Assembly: GCF_000472665.1 (NCBI RefSeq)
Contig: NZ_AXAC01000019.1
Coordinates: 24,448-88,447 of the forward strand
Source of the DNA: Acetobacterium malicum subsp. dehalogenans DSM 11527
Lineage (GTDB): Bacteria > Bacillota > Clostridia > Eubacteriales > Eubacteriaceae
Length of the DNA stretch: 64,000 bases
Direction of reading: 5' to 3'
Shown here: one piece after another, positions 45,004-53,579 of the stretch
Layout of the letters: each line of letters begins with the position of its first letter
Numbering within the stretch: position 1 is the first letter of the stretch
The notes under the pieces: generated by a model
Seen by the model: only the letters and a program-made list of their open reading frames with translations
Told to the model about the DNA's origin: nothing
Database searches by the model: none
Translations under genes and position numbers: made by a program

Positions 45004-46959
45004 ATGCATAAATATGGTTTTTTCAGAACGGCCTGTGCTGTTCCTAAACTAAAACTGGCGGACTGCCAATATAATCTCAGCGAAATCATTGCGCTGGCAG
45101 ACAAGGCCTGGGATCAGGGTGTGGAGGTGTTATTGTTTCCGGAGTTGGGAATCACCGGATATACTTGTGGCGATCTGTTTTTTCAACGGGAGCTTCAGCA
45201 AAATGCAGTAAAGGCTCTGGACAGCCTCTGTCAATGGTCAGAAGGAAAGAAGATGCTGATGGCGGTGGGCCTGCCCCTGGCTATTAACGGGAGTCTGTAC
45301 AACTGCTCAGCGTTATTAAACGACGGCAAAATATTGGGGATTGTGCCCAAAACCTATATTCCCAATCATCAGGAATTTTATGAAAAACGCTGGTTTGCCT
45401 CGTCAAAATCCCTGAATCTGACAGATGTTGTGATTTGTTCGCAAAGGGTACCGATTGGAACCGATCTGCTTTTTCAACATGTTCATCGGGAAGAATTTGT
45501 GGTGGCCGTCGAAATTTGCGAAGACTTGTGGGTGCCCATTTCACCGGGCAGCTTTCACGCTTTGGCTGGTGCAACGGTGATTCTAAATCCCTCCGCCAGC
45601 AATGAGGTGGTCGGGAAAAGTGATTATCGCCGTGAACTGATTCGCTCCCAATCCGGACGTTGCAATGCGGCCTATCTCTACGCTTCGGCAGGATTTGGTG
45701 AATCCACCAGTGATCTGGTTTTCGGCGGCAATGCGATTATCTGTGAACGGGGGATATTATTAAAGGAATTGCCCAAGTTTAACCTCGGGAATGAACTGTT
45801 GATTACCGATATCGATGTGGAATCTCTGAACCATGACCGGCAAATGCAGCATGGTTTTGGGGATTCGGTGCATCTGCTTAACGACCATTCCTACCGGACC
45901 ATTACGTTTGAAACGCCAGGTACCAATGTTTTTGATCGGGAGGTAAATCCCCAGCCCTTTGTTCCAGCCGACCCGAATCGTCGCAGTGAACGGTGTGAAG
46001 AAATATTTAACATTCAAACCATCGGTTTGGCCACCCGCCTGGCTCATATCGGCAATGCCCCGATGGTGGTGGGGATATCCGGTGGACTGGACTCGACCAT
46101 GGCCTTGCTGGTTTGTGTCAGTGTTTGTGACCGCTTCAATATTCCCCGGGAAAAAATTCATGCTGTAACGATGCCCGGTTTTGGTACCACCGACCGCACC
46201 TATGATAACGCCGTGGCCCTGATCAAGGGACTGGGTGCCAGCTTCCATGAGATTTCCATTGTGGCCGCCTGTACCGCTCATTTTAACGATATCGGCCACC
46301 CCATCGAGCTCCACAATGTTACCTACGAAAATTCCCAGGCCCGGGAACGTACCCAGATTCTCATGGATCTTTCCAATAAACTGGGGGGAATTGTCATCGG
46401 CACCGGCGATCTTTCCGAACTGGCGCTGGGCTGGGCCACCTATAATGGCGATCATATGTCGATGTACAGCGTTAACGCCAGTGTCCCTAAAACCCTGATC
46501 CGTTACCTGGTGGAGTGGGTGGCGGACCATTCGCCCGAAGCGGACATCCGCAAAATTCTCTATGATGTTCTGGATACCCCGGTTTCTCCGGAACTGCTGC
46601 CCCCCGATGCCGATGGAAAAATTGCCCAAAAGACAGAAGAAACCGTGGGTCCCTACGAACTTCACGATTTCTTTATGTATCAAATGGTGCGCCATGGTTT
46701 TGCCCCGGAAAAGGTATATTTTCTGGCCTGCAAGGCCTTTGACGGCAACTATGAAAAGACGATTATTTTTAAATGGTTGAAAAGTTTTTACCACCGTTTC
46801 TTCAGCCAGCAGTTTAAACGGAACTGCCTACCCGACGGACCAAAGGTCGGTTCGGTCTCCTTTTCACCCCGAGGCGACTGGCGGATGCCCTCCGATGCCC
46901 ATGCCACCCAATGGCTCAAAAGCCTGGACAAAATGGAACCAATCGTTCAGGATAGTTAA
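45004..46959 (+). CDS. nadE: Glutamine-dependent NAD+ synthetase NadE
   Basis: A two-domain enzyme of 651 residues. The N-terminal nitrilase-type glutaminase carries the Glu in LLFPELGITGYTCGD, the Lys in PKTYIPN and the Cys in VAVEICEDLWVP. The C-terminal synthetase has the pyrophosphatase loop GISGGLDSTMALLV and the conserved GTGDLSELALGWATYNGDHMS. It amidates deamido-NAD. The length and fusion fit the long bacterial type. A start at ATG 45004 follows AAGGTGAG. Its promoter abuts the DnaA-box cluster. Confidence 0.96.
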   Translation: MHKYGFFRTACAVPKLKLADCQYNLSEIIALADKAWDQGVEVLLFPELGITGYTCGDLFFQRELQQNAVKALDSLCQWSEGKKMLMAVGLPLAINGSLYNCSALLNDGKILGIVPKTYIPNHQEFYEKRWFASSKSLNLTDVVICSQRVPIGTDLLFQHVHREEFVVAVEICEDLWVPISPGSFHALAGATVILNPSASNEVVGKSDYRRELIRSQSGRCNAAYLYASAGFGESTSDLVFGGNAIICERGILLKELPKFNLGNELLITDIDVESLNHDRQMQHGFGDSVHLLNDHSYRTITFETPGTNVFDREVNPQPFVPADPNRRSERCEEIFNIQTIGLATRLAHIGNAPMVVGISGGLDSTMALLVCVSVCDRFNIPREKIHAVTMPGFGTTDRTYDNAVALIKGLGASFHEISIVAACTAHFNDIGHPIELHNVTYENSQARERTQILMDLSNKLGGIVIGTGDLSELALGWATYNGDHMSMYSVNASVPKTLIRYLVEWVADHSPEADIRKILYDVLDTPVSPELLPPDADGKIAQKTEETVGPYELHDFFMYQMVRHGFAPEKVYFLACKAFDGNYEKTIIFKWLKSFYHRFFSQQFKRNCLPDGPKVGSVSFSPRGDWRMPSDAHATQWLKSLDKMEPIVQDS

Positions 46960-46972
46960 AAATTGATAAAAA

Positions 46973-46999
46973 AAAGAAGCTGTGCAAAACAGCTTCTTT
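46973..46999 (+). terminator. Terminator of nadE
   Basis: AAAGAAGCTGT (46973-46983) pairs with ACAGCTTCTTT (46989-46999) around GCAAA. It is almost the same hairpin as the one at 47141-47170. Confidence 0.75.
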
Positions 47000-47023
47000 C
47001 AGACTATCAAAAAAGATAACCTA

Positions 47024-47121
47024 GTACCGACAATTGTTACATCATGTTGTACGCATCGGAGCGGACACGGCAGAGCCTGTCCGATTCCGCAGCGAACAAC
47101 AGATTAACAATTGGTCGGTAC
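47024..47121. repeat. 98-bp hairpin repeat, copy A
   Basis: It begins and ends with GTACCGAC/GTCGGTAC and folds into one long imperfect hairpin. The centre is GCGGACACGGCAGAGCCTGT, followed by CCGATTCCGC. A copy about 94 percent identical lies at 53420-53518 in the same orientation. Copy A sits between the convergent nadE and XRE genes and is flanked by two almost identical terminator hairpins. There is no coding content. It is probably a MITE-like or REP-like family. Confidence 0.85.
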
Positions 47122-47140
47122 GGTAGTTTAACGACAACCT

Positions 47141-47170
47141 AAAAGAAGCTGTCCGAAAACAGCTTCTTTT
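47141..47170 (-). terminator. Terminator of the XRE regulator gene
   Basis: AAAAGAAGCTGT (47141-47152) pairs with ACAGCTTCTTTT (47159-47170) around a six-base loop. On the minus strand it lies just after the XRE stop. Confidence 0.7.
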
Positions 47171-47173
47171 TGA

Positions 47174-47578
47174 CTATTCTTTTTTAGCGTAGTGTTGGAT
47201 CAGGACTTCATGTTTGAAGTTGATGAAATCGAGAATTTCTTTTTTACCCTCTTCACTGGTCATGGCATATCCGAACAGCCCCAACAGGTCTTTCATATCC
47301 AGCGGTTTAACTAATTGTTCGGCTGAGTTCAATGAACCCTCGGATTTGAGCTTGGCATCATTGAGTGAGGTAGAGTTGTCAGTTCGACAGAGTAGGTAGT
47401 CGACCGATACATCAAAATAATCGGCAATTTCAACCAGTAATTGGTTTTCAGGAAGGTTTTTATCCTTCTCATACTTGGAAATCGAGCTCTTGTTTAAATC
47501 AAAATGTTCAGCAAAATCCTGCTGTGTCATATCCTTATTAATTCGCAGTCGTTTTAATCGTGTTCCAAAAGTAGACAT
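47174..47578 (-). CDS. XRE-family transcriptional regulator
   Basis: A 134-residue DNA-binding protein. An N-terminal helix-turn-helix (about 7-60: LKRLRINKDMTQQDFAEHFDLNKSSISKYEKDKNLPE) is followed by a helical C-terminal part likely used for dimerisation. There is no peptidase or sensor domain. GGAGGAAACACC precedes the ATG. A perfect dyad (GTGTATAA-5-TTATACAC) overlaps its probable -10, which suggests autorepression. The target genes are unknown. Confidence 0.88.
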   Translation of the reverse strand: MSTFGTRLKRLRINKDMTQQDFAEHFDLNKSSISKYEKDKNLPENQLLVEIADYFDVSVDYLLCRTDNSTSLNDAKLKSEGSLNSAEQLVKPLDMKDLLGLFGYAMTSEEGKKEILDFINFKHEVLIQHYAKKE

Positions 47579-47640
47579 GGTGTTTCCTCCAAAAATTATT
47601 CATAATCTCAGTATGAATGAATAAGATAAACACATGATAT

Positions 47641-47661
47641 GTGTATAACCCGATTATACAC
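47641..47661. promoter_or_regulatory. Dyad operator over the XRE gene -10
   Basis: GTGTATAA (47641-47648), five bases, TTATACAC (47654-47661). On the minus strand TATAAT (47653-47658) inside it is a candidate -10 of the XRE gene. A second dyad, ATTCATA...TATGAAT, lies nearer the gene. Confidence 0.5.
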
Positions 47662-47770
47662 CATCTGTATATTTGATGGCCAGAAATTTTATATAAAGGT
47701 GCCAAACCGGAAATAATTTAGGTCGGACATGAGCTAGAAGCATTATTTCTTAATGACGATTAAAACAAAC

Positions 47771-47799
47771 TTGCTTTATTCTTTAACTTGGTTTAAAAT
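47771..47799 (+). promoter_or_regulatory. Promoter of the DEAD-box helicase gene
   Basis: TTGCTT (47771-47776), a 17-base spacer and TAAAAT (47794-47799), 31 bases before the ATG. Confidence 0.6.
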
Positions 47800-47830
47800 T
47801 AGGTGTTATATATTCGAGAAAGGATACTAA

Positions 47831-49510
47831 ATGAAATTTACAGAATTAGAAATTAATGAACAACTGCTGCAAGGCATCGAAGACATGGGCTTTGTAGAAA
47901 TGACCGAAATCCAGGAGCGAGCGATACCACAACTGATGATGGGAGGAGACCTCATTGGAAAATCGCAAACAGGAACCGGTAAAACGGTAGCGTTTGCTAT
48001 TCCAGCCATTACAAAGCTTGACCCTTCTATAAAGAAAGTACAAGTTTTAGTTCTATGCCCAACCCGAGAGTTGGCAGTACAGGTCTCAGACGAATTTAAA
48101 AAAGTACTTAAATATCAAAAAGGCATCAAAGTACTACCAATTTTTGGTGGTGCATCCATTGAAGCTCAGATCCGCGATCTTAAATCCGGGGTTCAGATCG
48201 TCGTTGGCACGCCCGGCCGCGTGATGGACCATATGCGCCGAAAAACATTAAAATTAAGTGACGTTTCGATGGTGGTTTTAGATGAAGCTGACGAAATGTT
48301 AAACATGGGATTCCGGGAAGATATTGAATTGATTCTTGACGAAATTGCCCATGAAATTCAGACTGTGTTATTCTCGGCAACGATGCCAAAGCCGATTCTG
48401 AAAATCGCCGAAACCTACCAGAAAAATCCGGTTCTGGTGGAGATTTCACCCAAAAACATGGTGGCGACCAGCATTGAACAAAAATACTTCAATATCAACG
48501 ATCACCATAAATTTGAAGCGCTAACCCGTTTGCTGGATGTGTACAAACCGCAGCGTTCGCTGATTTTCTGCAACACCAAAAAATATGTTGATGAAATCAC
48601 CGATGATCTCAAGAAACTGGGCTATTCGGTTGATAAAATCCATGGCGATATGCGTCAGATGTCCCGAATGGCGGTTTTAAAAGACTTCAGTCGTGGTAAT
48701 CTGAATATCCTGGTGGCAACCGATGTGGCCGCCCGAGGGATTGATGTGGATGACGTGGATATTGTTTTTAATTACGATGTACCGGATAATGAAGAATATT
48801 ATGTTCATCGGATTGGTCGAACCGGACGGGCCGGGAAAAGCGGAATTTCCCTGACTCTGGCACGGTCCAGAGATCAGTTCAGACTGAAAAAAATCACCGA
48901 CTATACCAAGAAAAGTATTGAACGGGATTTAATCCCCACCAGCGCCGTTATTAATGATATCAAGATCGCTCATTTCCACGAACGCTTCAAGATTCGTGCT
49001 GATAAGGGTGCCGAAAAGGGGACCTTAGAGACCTATGTAAAAATTATTGATGAGCTGGTGGAAAAAGGCTACACCGCTGAAACCATAGCAGCGGTATTGC
49101 TGCAGGCCCAATTGCCACTGTCAGAAGCCGAAGACCTTAACACCATTGAACGACGGCCAAGACGTACGGATTCAGCACCACGGCGCGATGGTCGGGATGG
49201 CCGAGATGGCCGCGGTCGTCGAGATGGCGGTTCCAGAGACGGCGGTGCCCGTCGAGCTGGTCCAGAAAAAACAAAACGTCTTTTCATCAGTGTCGGCGAA
49301 AAGGATCATGCCCAAAAGCGGGATATCCTGGGAGCCATCTGTGGAGAGTGTGGGATACCATCTTCAGCAGTCGGCAACATCGACATGTACGACAAATTTA
49401 CCTTTGTTGATGTCGATGAAGAACAGGCTAAAAAAGTAGAAAAGAAATTAAACGGAAAAATAATCAAAGAACGCAAAGTTAAAGTTGAAATTTCTAAAAA
49501 GAAGAAATAA
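47831..49510 (+). CDS. DEAD-box RNA helicase with C-terminal DbpA-type RNA-binding domain
   Basis: A 559-residue ATP-dependent RNA helicase, probably for ribosome assembly, RNA decay or cold adaptation. It shows the Q motif around FTELEINEQLLQGIEDMGF, Walker A SQTGTGKT (45-52), PTRELAVQ, the DEAD box VLDEADEML, SAT, and VATDVAARGIDVDDV with HRIGRTGRAGKSG. After the core comes an Arg/Gly/Asp-rich linker (RRDGRDGRDGRGRRDGG) and a DbpA RNA-binding domain (LFISVGEKDHAQKRDILGAI to the end). The tail is very basic (KVEISKKKK). CshA/DeaD and DbpA types both fit. Confidence 0.93.
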   Translation: MKFTELEINEQLLQGIEDMGFVEMTEIQERAIPQLMMGGDLIGKSQTGTGKTVAFAIPAITKLDPSIKKVQVLVLCPTRELAVQVSDEFKKVLKYQKGIKVLPIFGGASIEAQIRDLKSGVQIVVGTPGRVMDHMRRKTLKLSDVSMVVLDEADEMLNMGFREDIELILDEIAHEIQTVLFSATMPKPILKIAETYQKNPVLVEISPKNMVATSIEQKYFNINDHHKFEALTRLLDVYKPQRSLIFCNTKKYVDEITDDLKKLGYSVDKIHGDMRQMSRMAVLKDFSRGNLNILVATDVAARGIDVDDVDIVFNYDVPDNEEYYVHRIGRTGRAGKSGISLTLARSRDQFRLKKITDYTKKSIERDLIPTSAVINDIKIAHFHERFKIRADKGAEKGTLETYVKIIDELVEKGYTAETIAAVLLQAQLPLSEAEDLNTIERRPRRTDSAPRRDGRDGRDGRGRRDGGSRDGGARRAGPEKTKRLFISVGEKDHAQKRDILGAICGECGIPSSAVGNIDMYDKFTFVDVDEEQAKKVEKKLNGKIIKERKVKVEISKKKK

Positions 49511-49525
49511 TTAACGTATCAATAG

Positions 49526-49571
49526 AACCTGGGTTTGAGGCTGACTTTGTCCTTGGATCCAGGTTTTTTAT
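49526..49571 (+). terminator. Terminator of the helicase gene
   Basis: AACCTGG (49526-49532) pairs with CCAGGTT (49559-49565) and runs into six T. The loop region is long. Confidence 0.6.
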
Positions 49572-49630
49572 TAGTGCATTATCGGTGCATTTATTTAGTA
49601 CATTTAATTAAAATCAAGAGGAGGTGCCGT

Positions 49631-51019
49631 ATGAAAGACACTCAAACAGAAAAAAAGAATAAATTGGGCGTCGTTCCAATTCCGAAGCTACTCTTTTCAA
49701 TGTCAATACCGGCAATTATTTCGATGATGATTCAGGCCATGTATAACATCGTCGACAGTATCTTTGTGGCCCAAATCGGGGAAGAAGCCCTGACTGCCGT
49801 TTCCCTCGCGTTTCCGATTCAGATGATCATCATCTCCTGTTTTGTCGGCATGGGAATCGGAATAAATTCAGCCATATCAAGGCGCCTGGGTCAGAATAAA
49901 AAGAGCGAAGCTGCCAACGTAGCTGAGCATGGTTTCTTACTGGCGATGCTGATTGCGATCGTGTTGGGTATTTTGGGATTTTTTACAGCGGAAGCATTTA
50001 TCAGTTTGTTTACTGATAATGCCAACATCATTGCCCAGGGCCGATCTTATTTAATAATCGTGACCGTGTTCTGTTTTGGTAGTTTCATTACTCAGGCGGC
50101 TTATTCCACGCTGCAGGGGAGTGGTGAAATGATCCAGCCGATGGTGGGACAAATTATTGGCGCGGTTACCAATATCATTCTCGATCCGATCATGATCTTC
50201 GGGTGGCTGGGATTCCCGGCATTGGGAGTAGCCGGTGCCGCTATCGCCACCGTGATCGGTCAGTTTTTTGGGATGGCCTATATGTTGCTGGTTATTTTCA
50301 AAAGCAGTAAGAATTATCTGAAATTGGATTATAAGGTCTTTCACTACGAGACTGAAATCGTCAAAGACATCTTTAAGGTTGGCTTGCCGGCGGCGATTAT
50401 GCAGGGGCTGGCGTCACTGATGATCACCGGATACAATCTGATTCTGGCTGGATTTGGGATGTCGGCCGTGGCTGTTTTCGGCGTTTACTTTAAAATTCAA
50501 TCGGTCATCTTTATGCCGATCTTTGGCCTGGGTCAGGGTGCGATGCCGATCTTCGGCTTCAATTTTGGAGCGAAAAACCGAGAACGCTTTAATGAAACGC
50601 TGAAGGTGGCCGTTACTGCGGCCCTGACGATTATGACCATTGGCACCCTGTTGTTCTGGATTTTCCCGGCCCAGATTATGATGGCCTTTAACCCCTCGCC
50701 AGAAATGATGGAAATCGGCATCAATTGTCTGCGCAGTATCAGTCTGGCCTTTCCTCTGGCGGGGATCTCAATTATGATTGGGGTCAGCTTTCAGGCTATT
50801 GGTAAAGCCTATGTCAGCATGATTGCATCGTTTATCCGACAGATGGTGGTGCTATTGCCGGTTACTTATCTGTTGGCTCAACTCGGTGGTCTGGACTGGG
50901 TCTGGTATGGGTTTATCATTTCCGAAATTTTCTGTCTGGCTTACGAACTGTTTATGTTCCGCTGGTATCAGCGAACCATCTTCGACACCTGGGAGGCTTC
51001 CCCAGTGGTGCAAAATTAA
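49631..51019 (+). CDS. MATE-family multidrug/sodium antiporter
   Basis: A 462-residue exporter with about 12 membrane segments in two related halves. The start LLFSMSIPAIISMMIQAMYNIVDSIFVAQIGEEALTAVSLAFP and GMGIGINSAISRRLGQ are typical of MATE proteins near the MepA group. The frame is open from 49535, but GAGGAGGT lies five bases before the ATG at 49631, where a normal N-terminus begins. It is convergent with mrnC across a strong bidirectional terminator. The substrate is unknown. Confidence 0.92.
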   Translation: MKDTQTEKKNKLGVVPIPKLLFSMSIPAIISMMIQAMYNIVDSIFVAQIGEEALTAVSLAFPIQMIIISCFVGMGIGINSAISRRLGQNKKSEAANVAEHGFLLAMLIAIVLGILGFFTAEAFISLFTDNANIIAQGRSYLIIVTVFCFGSFITQAAYSTLQGSGEMIQPMVGQIIGAVTNIILDPIMIFGWLGFPALGVAGAAIATVIGQFFGMAYMLLVIFKSSKNYLKLDYKVFHYETEIVKDIFKVGLPAAIMQGLASLMITGYNLILAGFGMSAVAVFGVYFKIQSVIFMPIFGLGQGAMPIFGFNFGAKNRERFNETLKVAVTAALTIMTIGTLLFWIFPAQIMMAFNPSPEMMEIGINCLRSISLAFPLAGISIMIGVSFQAIGKAYVSMIASFIRQMVVLLPVTYLLAQLGGLDWVWYGFIISEIFCLAYELFMFRWYQRTIFDTWEASPVVQN

Positions 51020-51060
51020 TCCCCGCGTTGAAACTGGAGTAATTAATAAAACTAAAACAA

Positions 51061-51101
51061 AAAGATCTTCAAAAGCATTTAGCTTTTGAAGATCTTTTTT
51101 T
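51061..51101. terminator. Bidirectional terminator
   Basis: Perfect 16-base arms AAAGATCTTCAAAAGC (51061-51076) and GCTTTTGAAGATCTTT (51082-51097) with a five-base loop, between MATE (plus) and mrnC (minus). Confidence 0.9.
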
Positions 51102-51561
51102 ACTTTACATCCAGCTGATTAATGACATCAATGCTCTGATAAATCAGGGTTTTCATGCGCTCGGTTTCACCACAGAGGAACAGGTAGCCAATCAGGGTTT
51201 CAAACCCGGTGGCATAGCGGTAGTCTGAGGGGTTGGCATTTTTGGGGACCTGGGAGGCGGTGTTTCGACCCCGCTTAACCATTCGCTCCTCGGCTTCGGA
51301 AAGCTGCGGTAGCAGTGCCCGGATGATTTGAGCCTGGGCACTGGCCCGGACATAGCTGATCGAGGTTTTGGTCATCAAATTGACGTTCTGGTGACCACAG
51401 CCGAGCAGGTATTTCCGGATCAGATCGGAGAAGATCCCATCACCGATATAGGCCAGGGCCAGGGGATTCATGGCGGCGGCCTGTTCGATGGTATAACTTT
51501 TTTCGATGGTGGCTTTGATGCTGTTGAGATTATCGGGATTTGGGGTCAGGCTTTTTTCCAT
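51100..51561 (-). CDS. mrnC: Mini-ribonuclease III MrnC
   Basis: A 153-residue RNase III catalytic domain without a dsRNA-binding domain. In Bacillus it matures the ends of 23S rRNA. The signature is [23 protein letters not shown], with the RNase III Asp in GDG, and a C-terminal EEERM..GRNTAS and [16 protein letters not shown] block. It overlaps the end of cysS by 16 bases, the same cysS-mrnC pairing known from Bacillus and clostridia. Confidence 0.95.
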   Translation of the reverse strand: MEKSLTPNPDNLNSIKATIEKSYTIEQAAAMNPLALAYIGDGIFSDLIRKYLLGCGHQNVNLMTKTSISYVRASAQAQIIRALLPQLSEAEERMVKRGRNTASQVPKNANPSDYRYATGFETLIGYLFLCGETERMKTLIYQSIDVINQLDVK

Positions 51562-52943
51562 TTAACACCTTCCCGGGTATCCTCCAGGACAATGCCTTTG
51601 GCCAGCAGTTCATCACGGATCTCATCAGCCCGTTTGAAATCTTTGGCTTTGCGGGCGGCTTGTCGCTGGGCGATCAGGTCTTCCACAGCCTCATCAAGAT
51701 TGGTTTCCTTATCTTTTACCGCCAGTCCTAAAACGGTGGTGAGTTCGGCAAAAAGGTTTTGACCGGCGATGATTGCCGGTTGGGAAGAAGTGGCATCCAG
51801 ATTGGAGTTGAGATCCCGAACCAGCTCAAAAATTACGGCAATCGCATCAGCGGTGTTAATATCATCGTCCATCGCGGCGACAAAATCGTTTTTGTATTTA
51901 ACCAGGGAGTCAATCCAGGCCTGTTCTTTTTCGGTGGCTATCTCAGCGGAGGCGTTTTCCAGCAAAAAGGCCATTTGGAATTTGGCGGTATACAAACGTT
52001 CCAGGGCACTGGCGGCTTGTTGCAGCAACGGTTCGCTAAAGTTAACCGGACTGCGGTAATGCGCCATCAGTAAAAACATCCGGACCGCTTCGAGATCAAA
52101 GGTCTTGGCAATATCCCGGACGGTGAAGAAGTTGCCCTTGGACTTGGACATTTTCTCGTTGTCGATATTAATGTAGCCGTTGTGCACCCAATAGTTGGCA
52201 AAGGGCTTGCCGCAGCAGCCTTCCGATTGGGCAATTTCATTTTCGTGGTGGGGGAAGATCAGATCCTGACCGCCGCCGTGAATATCAATGGTTTCGCCGA
52301 GGTGTTTTTTGGACATCGCCGAACATTCGATGTGCCAGCCCGGCCGTCCCTGGCCCCAGGGACTTTCCCAATAGGGTTCGCCGTCTTTTTTCTTTTTCCA
52401 CAGGGCAAAATCCAGGGGACTGTGTTTTTCATCATTGACATCAATCCGGGCGCCGGATTTTAAATCATCGATGGACTGTTTGGATAATTTACCGTAGTCT
52501 TTAAAGGCATCGACATGATAGTAGACATTACCGTCGACGTTATAGGCCAGTCCTTTTTCTTCCAGCGTTTTGATCATCGCAATAATTTCCGGCATGTGTT
52601 CGCTGACTTTGGGATGGACCGAGGCCCGTTTGATGCCCAGGGCATCGGCGTCGGTGAAGTATTCCTGAATGTATTTTTCCGAAACATCGCCCGGCGAAAT
52701 CCCTTCTTCATGGCTGCGGTTGATGATTTTGTCATCGACGTCGGTAAAATTCTGGATAAAGGTGACCTCGTAACCGGTATATTCCAAAAAACGGCGCAAC
52801 ACGTCAAAAACGATGAAGGGACGGGCGTTACCGATGTGAAAATAGTTGTAAACAGTCGGTCCGCAGGAATACATCCGGACCTTGCCCGTTTCAATGGGGA
52901 CAAAGGTTTCTTTCTTCTGGGTCAGGGTATTATATAATTTCAT
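51546..52943 (-). CDS. cysS: Cysteinyl-tRNA synthetase CysS
   Basis: A class I synthetase of 465 residues. The zinc-site Cys and start [15 protein letters not shown]...[22 protein letters not shown] contain the HIGH-type motif [43 protein letters not shown] and the KMSKSKGN loop are complete. An upstream TTG at 52952 abuts AAAGG, and the ATG at 52943 has the right spacing and is preferred. No T-box leader is visible in the short upstream region. Confidence 0.97.
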   Translation of the reverse strand: MKLYNTLTQKKETFVPIETGKVRMYSCGPTVYNYFHIGNARPFIVFDVLRRFLEYTGYEVTFIQNFTDVDDKIINRSHEEGISPGDVSEKYIQEYFTDADALGIKRASVHPKVSEHMPEIIAMIKTLEEKGLAYNVDGNVYYHVDAFKDYGKLSKQSIDDLKSGARIDVNDEKHSPLDFALWKKKKDGEPYWESPWGQGRPGWHIECSAMSKKHLGETIDIHGGGQDLIFPHHENEIAQSEGCCGKPFANYWVHNGYINIDNEKMSKSKGNFFTVRDIAKTFDLEAVRMFLLMAHYRSPVNFSEPLLQQAASALERLYTAKFQMAFLLENASAEIATEKEQAWIDSLVKYKNDFVAAMDDDINTADAIAVIFELVRDLNSNLDATSSQPAIIAGQNLFAELTTVLGLAVKDKETNLDEAVEDLIAQRQAARKAKDFKRADEIRDELLAKGIVLEDTREGVKWKKA

Positions 52944-52994
52944 AAAGTTCAACCTTTCAATTTATTTCTTTACAGCAATGTGTTATGATAACAT

Positions 52995-53025
52995 ATTATA
53001 CACTAAAGATAAGATTAAGTGTCAA
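52995..53025 (-). promoter_or_regulatory. Promoter of cysS
   Basis: On the minus strand TTGACA (53020-53025) and TATAAT (52995-53000) are separated by 19 bases, longer than ideal. A small dyad TGTTATGATAACA (52981-52993) lies over the start site. Confidence 0.55.
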
Positions 53026-53099
53026 TGGATAAAATTTTTTAGGAAGAAAATTTCTGTTATCATCAAAAACGAATGACCAGAAATGAATGAGGAATCTCC

Positions 53100-53390
53100 A
53101 TGGAAGCAAATACAAAGAGAAAAGTCCTGGCCCAGGCGATTTTAGCCCTTGAAACCGAAGAGGATTGTAATCTGTTACTCGAAGACTTGTGTACCATCAA
53201 AGAAATCGAAGACATGGCCCACCGGTTTGAGATTGCCTACTTGCTGTCCCAGGGAAAAACCTTTATTGATGTCGAAAAACTGACCGGGGCCAGTTCGGCC
53301 ACCATCAGCCGCGTCAACCGCTGCCTCAAACACGGCAAAGGCTACCGCAACATCATCGAAAAAATGAAAAAGGACCATACATTGGAGTAA
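53100..53390 (+). CDS. YerC/YecD family TrpR-like DNA-binding protein
   Basis: A 96-residue protein of the YerC/YecD group related to the Trp repressor. The core CTIKEIEDMAHRFEIAYLLSQGKTFIDVEKLTGASSATISRVNRCLKHG contains a TrpR-type helix-turn-helix. The family is common in Firmicutes. It is a presumed regulator with no proven ligand here. GAGGAATCTCC precedes the ATG. A copy of the 99-bp hairpin repeat lies just downstream. Confidence 0.9.
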   Translation: MEANTKRKVLAQAILALETEEDCNLLLEDLCTIKEIEDMAHRFEIAYLLSQGKTFIDVEKLTGASSATISRVNRCLKHGKGYRNIIEKMKKDHTLE

Positions 53391-53419
53391 TCTTGAGACT
53401 GTAAACAAACTCAGAAGCA

Positions 53420-53518
53420 GTACCGACAATTTTTATATCATGTTGTACGCATCGGAGCGGACACGGCGATAGCCTGTCCGATTCCGCGGCGAACAACAGA
53501 TTAACAATTGGTCGGTAC
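53420..53518. repeat. 99-bp hairpin repeat, copy B
   Basis: The second copy of the element at 47024-47121, in the same orientation. Its ends are GTACCGACAATT and AATTGGTCGGTAC, and the centre is GCGGACACGGCGATAGCCTG. It differs from copy A at a few positions and by one extra base. It lies between the TrpR-like gene and alaA, both on the plus strand, so it is not confined to convergent gene ends. Confidence 0.85.
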
Positions 53519-53579
53519 GAGAGTTTGCAGGATCCTGAATCTTATCTAAAATTTAATATTAAAGGAGTTGAGTGTAGTG

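Noticed and set aside
45760..46794. Long open frame of 344 codons on the minus strand
   Set aside because: It lies wholly antisense to nadE, whose product has intact motifs. It has no ribosome site and no recognisable domain. GC-rich third positions of nadE explain the open frame.
52944..53099. T-box riboswitch before cysS
   Set aside because: The upstream region is too short and contains an ordinary promoter and a small dyad. No T-box sequence or specifier hairpin is visible.
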